IMG/VR virus record: IMGVR_UViG_3300040959_000195
Coordinates: 1 to 21,117 of that record
From: a virus
DNA length: 21,117 nt
Reading direction: 5' to 3' (one strand)
Part shown: positions 18,637 to 21,117 of the stretch, piece after piece
Numbering within the stretch: the stretch's first letter is position 1
How the letters are laid out: each line of letters begins with the position of its first letter
The notes under the pieces: model-generated
Database searches by the model: none
Seen by the model: the letters and a program-made list of their open reading frames with translations, nothing else
Told to the model about the DNA's origin: nothing
Position numbers and translations under genes: made by a program

Positions 18637-19749
18637 ATGGAACTAACTAAACAAGACACAATTCAAGTTGCAACGAAAGTTATGGAATACTTCCATGACT
18701 TTAATCGTATTGATGATTATTTTCGTGTAAGAAAAATTGAAAGGGTGAAGGACTTACCTGCACCACTGCTTGGTTTTGGACTTGAAGATGACATGTTCCA
18801 ACAACATGATATGCATCCTATGGACATGAATTTTGAAGTTGCAAAACTTCCTAATGAAACCTTTGATGCAATGATTGAAAAGGTTGCATCATTTTCACCT
18901 GATGAAAATCCAGGCAAGACTTTAAAACTTGTGGTGAAAGAAACCAACACTAATACTGTAGTTGGGTTCATTCGTTTTGGTTCACCACTAATTAACTCAA
19001 AACCACGTAATGATTATCTTGGTCAGACACCTGACTTAGACATCTTCAACAAACGTGCAATCATGGGATTTAATATTGTCCCTGTACAACCATTCGGATT
19101 TAATTATCTTGGTGGTAAACTTCTTGCGGCTGTGTGTTGTTCTCATGCAAGTCGTAGAATGTTAAATGAAAAATATAATACAGAGTTTTGTTTATTTGAA
19201 ACTACATCTTTGTATGGTAACATCAAAGGTGCAAGTATGTACGATGGTATGAGACCGTATCTAAGATATAAAGGAGATACACAAAGTCAATTTCTTCTGA
19301 CACTTGGCGAAGAGATATACTTTGAATTAAGAGATTGGTTTGAAACACGAAATGATAGCGAACCATTGATTCATAAAGGTGCATCATCACGTAAACTTAA
19401 AATGCAGACTAAGATGGTGGGTATCATTAAGTCAAATCTTAAAAAATATGACACCACTGCATATGAACACTTTTGTAAAGTGATGAATACTGCACAAGAT
19501 GTAACGACACAGAAACGATTCTACATGTCAGAGTATGGTTACACAAATGTACGTGATGTATTATTGGGTAAAACAGAAACGCTAAATAAAGCTGAGAACT
19601 TTGATAGATTTGAATTTGAAAATGTCATTGCATGGTGGAAGAAACATGCATCAAAAAGATATGACAATATTAAACAACAAGGTAGACTGAGAACAGAGTT
19701 AGAAGTATGGAATCAGGAAACCATGAACAAGATAGATATAATAAGATGA
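18637..19749 (+). CDS. DruA/DUF4338-like protein
   Basis: 370 residues. The central part resembles the DUF4338 (DruA) family: VVGFIRFGSPL, KRAIMGFNIVPVQPFGFNYL, GGKLLAAVCCSHASRRML, YNTEFCLFETTSLYG and KGASMYDGMRPY occupy the places of that family's conserved strand and helix motifs. DruA is a component of the bacterial Druantia anti-phage system; its molecular activity is not settled. A homologue in a phage could counter other phages, modify DNA or act on something unrelated. The C-terminal 130 residues (from about 240) are basic and helical. No Shine-Dalgarno is clear before the ATG. The gene ends in an ATGA overlap with the nucleotidyltransferase. The family call is from memory of motifs, so moderate. 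Confidence 0.5.
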   Translation: MELTKQDTIQVATKVMEYFHDFNRIDDYFRVRKIERVKDLPAPLLGFGLEDDMFQQHDMHPMDMNFEVAKLPNETFDAMIEKVASFSPDENPGKTLKLVVKETNTNTVVGFIRFGSPLINSKPRNDYLGQTPDLDIFNKRAIMGFNIVPVQPFGFNYLGGKLLAAVCCSHASRRMLNEKYNTEFCLFETTSLYGNIKGASMYDGMRPYLRYKGDTQSQFLLTLGEEIYFELRDWFETRNDSEPLIHKGASSRKLKMQTKMVGIIKSNLKKYDTTAYEHFCKVMNTAQDVTTQKRFYMSEYGYTNVRDVLLGKTETLNKAENFDRFEFENVIAWWKKHASKRYDNIKQQGRLRTELEVWNQETMNKIDIIR

Positions 19750-20138
19750 CAATAGGATTTACATGTGGTGCATTTGACCTCTTACATGCAGGTCATGTGG
19801 TTATGTTAAAACAGGCAAAAGAAAACTGTGACCATCTTATTGTAGGATTACAGACAGACCCATCTATCGACAGACAAGAAAAGAATCAACCAGTACAATC
19901 TGTCTACGAGAGATTTGTACAATTAAATGCAGTGAAATATGTAGACGAAGTGATACCATATGACACTGAACAAAGTCTATTAGACTTGCTTGAGTCGACA
20001 CCTATAGATGTTAGATTTGTAGGTGAAGACTATAAAGACAAACACTTCACAGGTGAGGAACTACCGATTAAAGTGTTCTACACTAACAGAAAACATTCAT
20101 TTTCAACATCATCGTTGAGGGATAGAATTAAGTTATAA
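19746..20138 (+). CDS. Cytidylyltransferase-like nucleotidyltransferase (TagD/RfaE-C type)
   Basis: 130 residues, the length of TagD. Signature motifs: GFTCGAFDLLHAGHVVMLKQ (HxGH is HAGH) and, near the end, NRKHSFSTSSLRDRI, the counterpart of the RTEGISTT motif. Enzymes of this type join CTP or ATP to glycerol-3-phosphate, a heptose phosphate or a similar compound, making an activated sugar or polyol. The glycosyltransferase downstream could use such a product. ATG 19746 overlaps the preceding TGA (ATGA); an in-frame ATG at 19707 lies within the preceding gene and is less likely. The actual substrate cannot be told. Confidence 0.88.
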   Translation: MTIGFTCGAFDLLHAGHVVMLKQAKENCDHLIVGLQTDPSIDRQEKNQPVQSVYERFVQLNAVKYVDEVIPYDTEQSLLDLLESTPIDVRFVGEDYKDKHFTGEELPIKVFYTNRKHSFSTSSLRDRIKL

Positions 20139-20213
20139 GCGGATATAGTATAACGGTTATTACTCCTGTTTACCAAACAGGGAATGTGAGTTCGATTCTC
20201 ACTATCCGCTCCA
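20139..20213 (+). tRNA. tRNA-Gly, anticodon ACC
   Basis: Complete cloverleaf with encoded CCA. Acceptor GCGGATA pairs with TATCCGC; D arm GTA with TAC and GG in the loop; anticodon stem CCTGT with ACAGG, loop TTACCAA, anticodon ACC at 20172-20174; T arm GTGAG with CTCAC around TTCGATT; discriminator T73, then CCA. C35, C36 and U73 fit glycine identity. A34 is unusual, since bacterial glycine tRNAs carry GCC, UCC or CCC. GGT is common among glycine codons in these genes, matching ACC. Confidence 0.93.
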
Positions 20214-20220
20214 TTTTATT

Positions 20221-21117
20221 ATGCTAGATAAATTTTATACAGACCAAGAGATTGCAAAAACAATTAGGATTTTAGTGTATCCTAACATCACATGGCAGAA
20301 AGATTTGGAAAAGGATTCTTATGTTCAAGTGTTAAAGAATATGATTCGTGAAACACAAGGACATAATTTCTTTTGGCATATTATTTCTCCTGAATATATT
20401 GATGGTTTGACCTTCGACAACACAGAACAAATGTTTGCATCTTTACCAACCTATCCTCCTGCAATGAGAAGTCATTTTGATGTAATGCACATGAAAACTT
20501 TGCTTAGTCATGATAAAGATTTTGATATCGTGATGTCGCATTTACCTGAACATACACATCAACTAGTCAACACAATGTATAATCTAACACATCATACACC
20601 TAAGGTTATGGGGTATTCTCATTGGTTTGACTTTGACCATATTGTTGCATGGTTTAAAGGTGCATTTAATCAAAATATGCTTGGTCTCTTAGAATACGAG
20701 AAGTGTTATATCAACACACAAGAACAAAAGAGGATGGTACTAGAACAAGCAAAACAAAGGTTTAATGAGTCTACAATAGATAATTTAGATAAGATACTAC
20801 AAGTACAACATCTAGGTGTTAGAGAAGAGGAGATTGTAGAACCAAATGACTCACCTGACAGGGTTATTGTATTCAATCATAGATGTGAAGCATACAAACA
20901 CTTTGACCATTTTGTCTCATTGATGGATAAACTATATTCACAAAGACAAGACTTTAAAGTGTGGATACCTTTGTTTGAAGGTGATGTACCACGTGAGTAC
21001 ATGACAAATGAAAAGTTTGACAAAAGAGGATACTATAACAAACTTAGAAATTGTTTGGTTGGATTTGCACCACAACAAAAGTATGGTGGTTGGAGTGTAG
21101 CTGCAACTGATGGTTTG
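20221..21117 (+). CDS. Glycosyltransferase, GT-B fold (partial, 3' end outside window)
   Basis: Open for 299 codons to the window end with no stop. The layout fits a GT-B enzyme of the GT1/GT4 kind: an N-terminal lobe (about 1-210) with a segment like YPPAMRSHFDVMHMKTLL and KVMGYSHWFDFDH, then the second lobe starting at VIVFNHRCEAYKHFDHFV (about 218-235) with DFKVWIPLFEG, and GFAPQQKYGGWSVAATDGL where donor-binding residues are usual. It begins 7 nt after the tRNA with no Shine-Dalgarno in sight. With the nucleotidyltransferase upstream it may decorate phage DNA, virion protein or host surface glycan. Sugar and target unknown. Confidence 0.65.
   Translation, partial: MLDKFYTDQEIAKTIRILVYPNITWQKDLEKDSYVQVLKNMIRETQGHNFFWHIISPEYIDGLTFDNTEQMFASLPTYPPAMRSHFDVMHMKTLLSHDKDFDIVMSHLPEHTHQLVNTMYNLTHHTPKVMGYSHWFDFDHIVAWFKGAFNQNMLGLLEYEKCYINTQEQKRMVLEQAKQRFNESTIDNLDKILQVQHLGVREEEIVEPNDSPDRVIVFNHRCEAYKHFDHFVSLMDKLYSQRQDFKVWIPLFEGDVPREYMTNEKFDKRGYYNKLRNCLVGFAPQQKYGGWSVAATDGL

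Noticed and set aside
20139-20213. Assignment of the tRNA as tryptophan (CCA) by shifting the anticodon one base
   Set aside because: The anticodon stem has five perfect pairs on either side of a 7-nt loop, which fixes the anticodon as ACC; U73 also fits glycine.

Overview
This window reads as part of the genome of an AT-rich, T4-like myovirus of the marine type, the kind that infects Pelagibacter (SAR11) or picocyanobacteria. The diagnosis rests on the T4 core replication block: sliding clamp (gp45), clamp-loader large subunit (gp44), clamp-loader small subunit (gp62) and the translational repressor RegA, in T4 order on the + strand. Accessory genes familiar from marine T4-like phages surround it: a 2OG-Fe(II) oxygenase, CobS-like and CobT-like proteins, Hsp20, a peroxiredoxin, a cytidylyltransferase and a phage-borne tRNA. 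Genes are packed tightly, with many ATGA and TAATG stop/start overlaps. The exact host cannot be read from the sequence.

Layout. (1) 1-6074: the end of an unidentified gene, a 2OG-Fe(II) oxygenase, small unknown genes, a large metalloprotease-like/VWA protein (CobT-like), a Cys-rich small protein, a CobS-like AAA+ ATPase, a DUF3310-like protein and gp45. Sigma70-like promoters with TTGACA and an 18-nt spacer sit in the gaps. (2) 6075-9316: a structured leader, gp44, two tiny genes, a DNA methyltransferase and one unknown gene inserted between gp44 and gp62, then gp62 and RegA. (3) 9350-10238: two small membrane proteins, an intrinsic terminator, and the only minus-strand gene I could find, a 49-residue peptide behind two tandem glutamine (glnA-type) riboswitches. 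(4) 10239-16709: two related small membrane proteins, CsgF, CsgG, a curlin-like repeat protein, a FecR-domain protein, a small membrane protein, a second curlin-like protein and a CHASE2 class III nucleotide cyclase. Most of these overlap their neighbours. (5) 16636-18574: small unknown genes, a probable structured RNA, Hsp20 and peroxiredoxin. (6) 18582-21117: a DruA/DUF4338-like protein, a TagD-like nucleotidyltransferase, tRNA-Gly with an unusual ACC anticodon, and a glycosyltransferase cut by the window end.

How it may work together. The replication block is ordinary T4 biology. The accessory block looks like a phage-carried curli secretion and fibre system joined to a FecR/CHASE2-cyclase envelope-sensing module, which could change the host surface and raise cAMP late in infection. 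Next to it, a divergent transcript is gated by tandem glutamine sensors, so a small phage peptide appears tied to host nitrogen status. Two promoter styles are visible. One is TTGACA/TATAAT-like, often interlocked with hairpins. The other is a TAAATA box resembling the T4 late promoter, which often overlaps the preceding stop codon.
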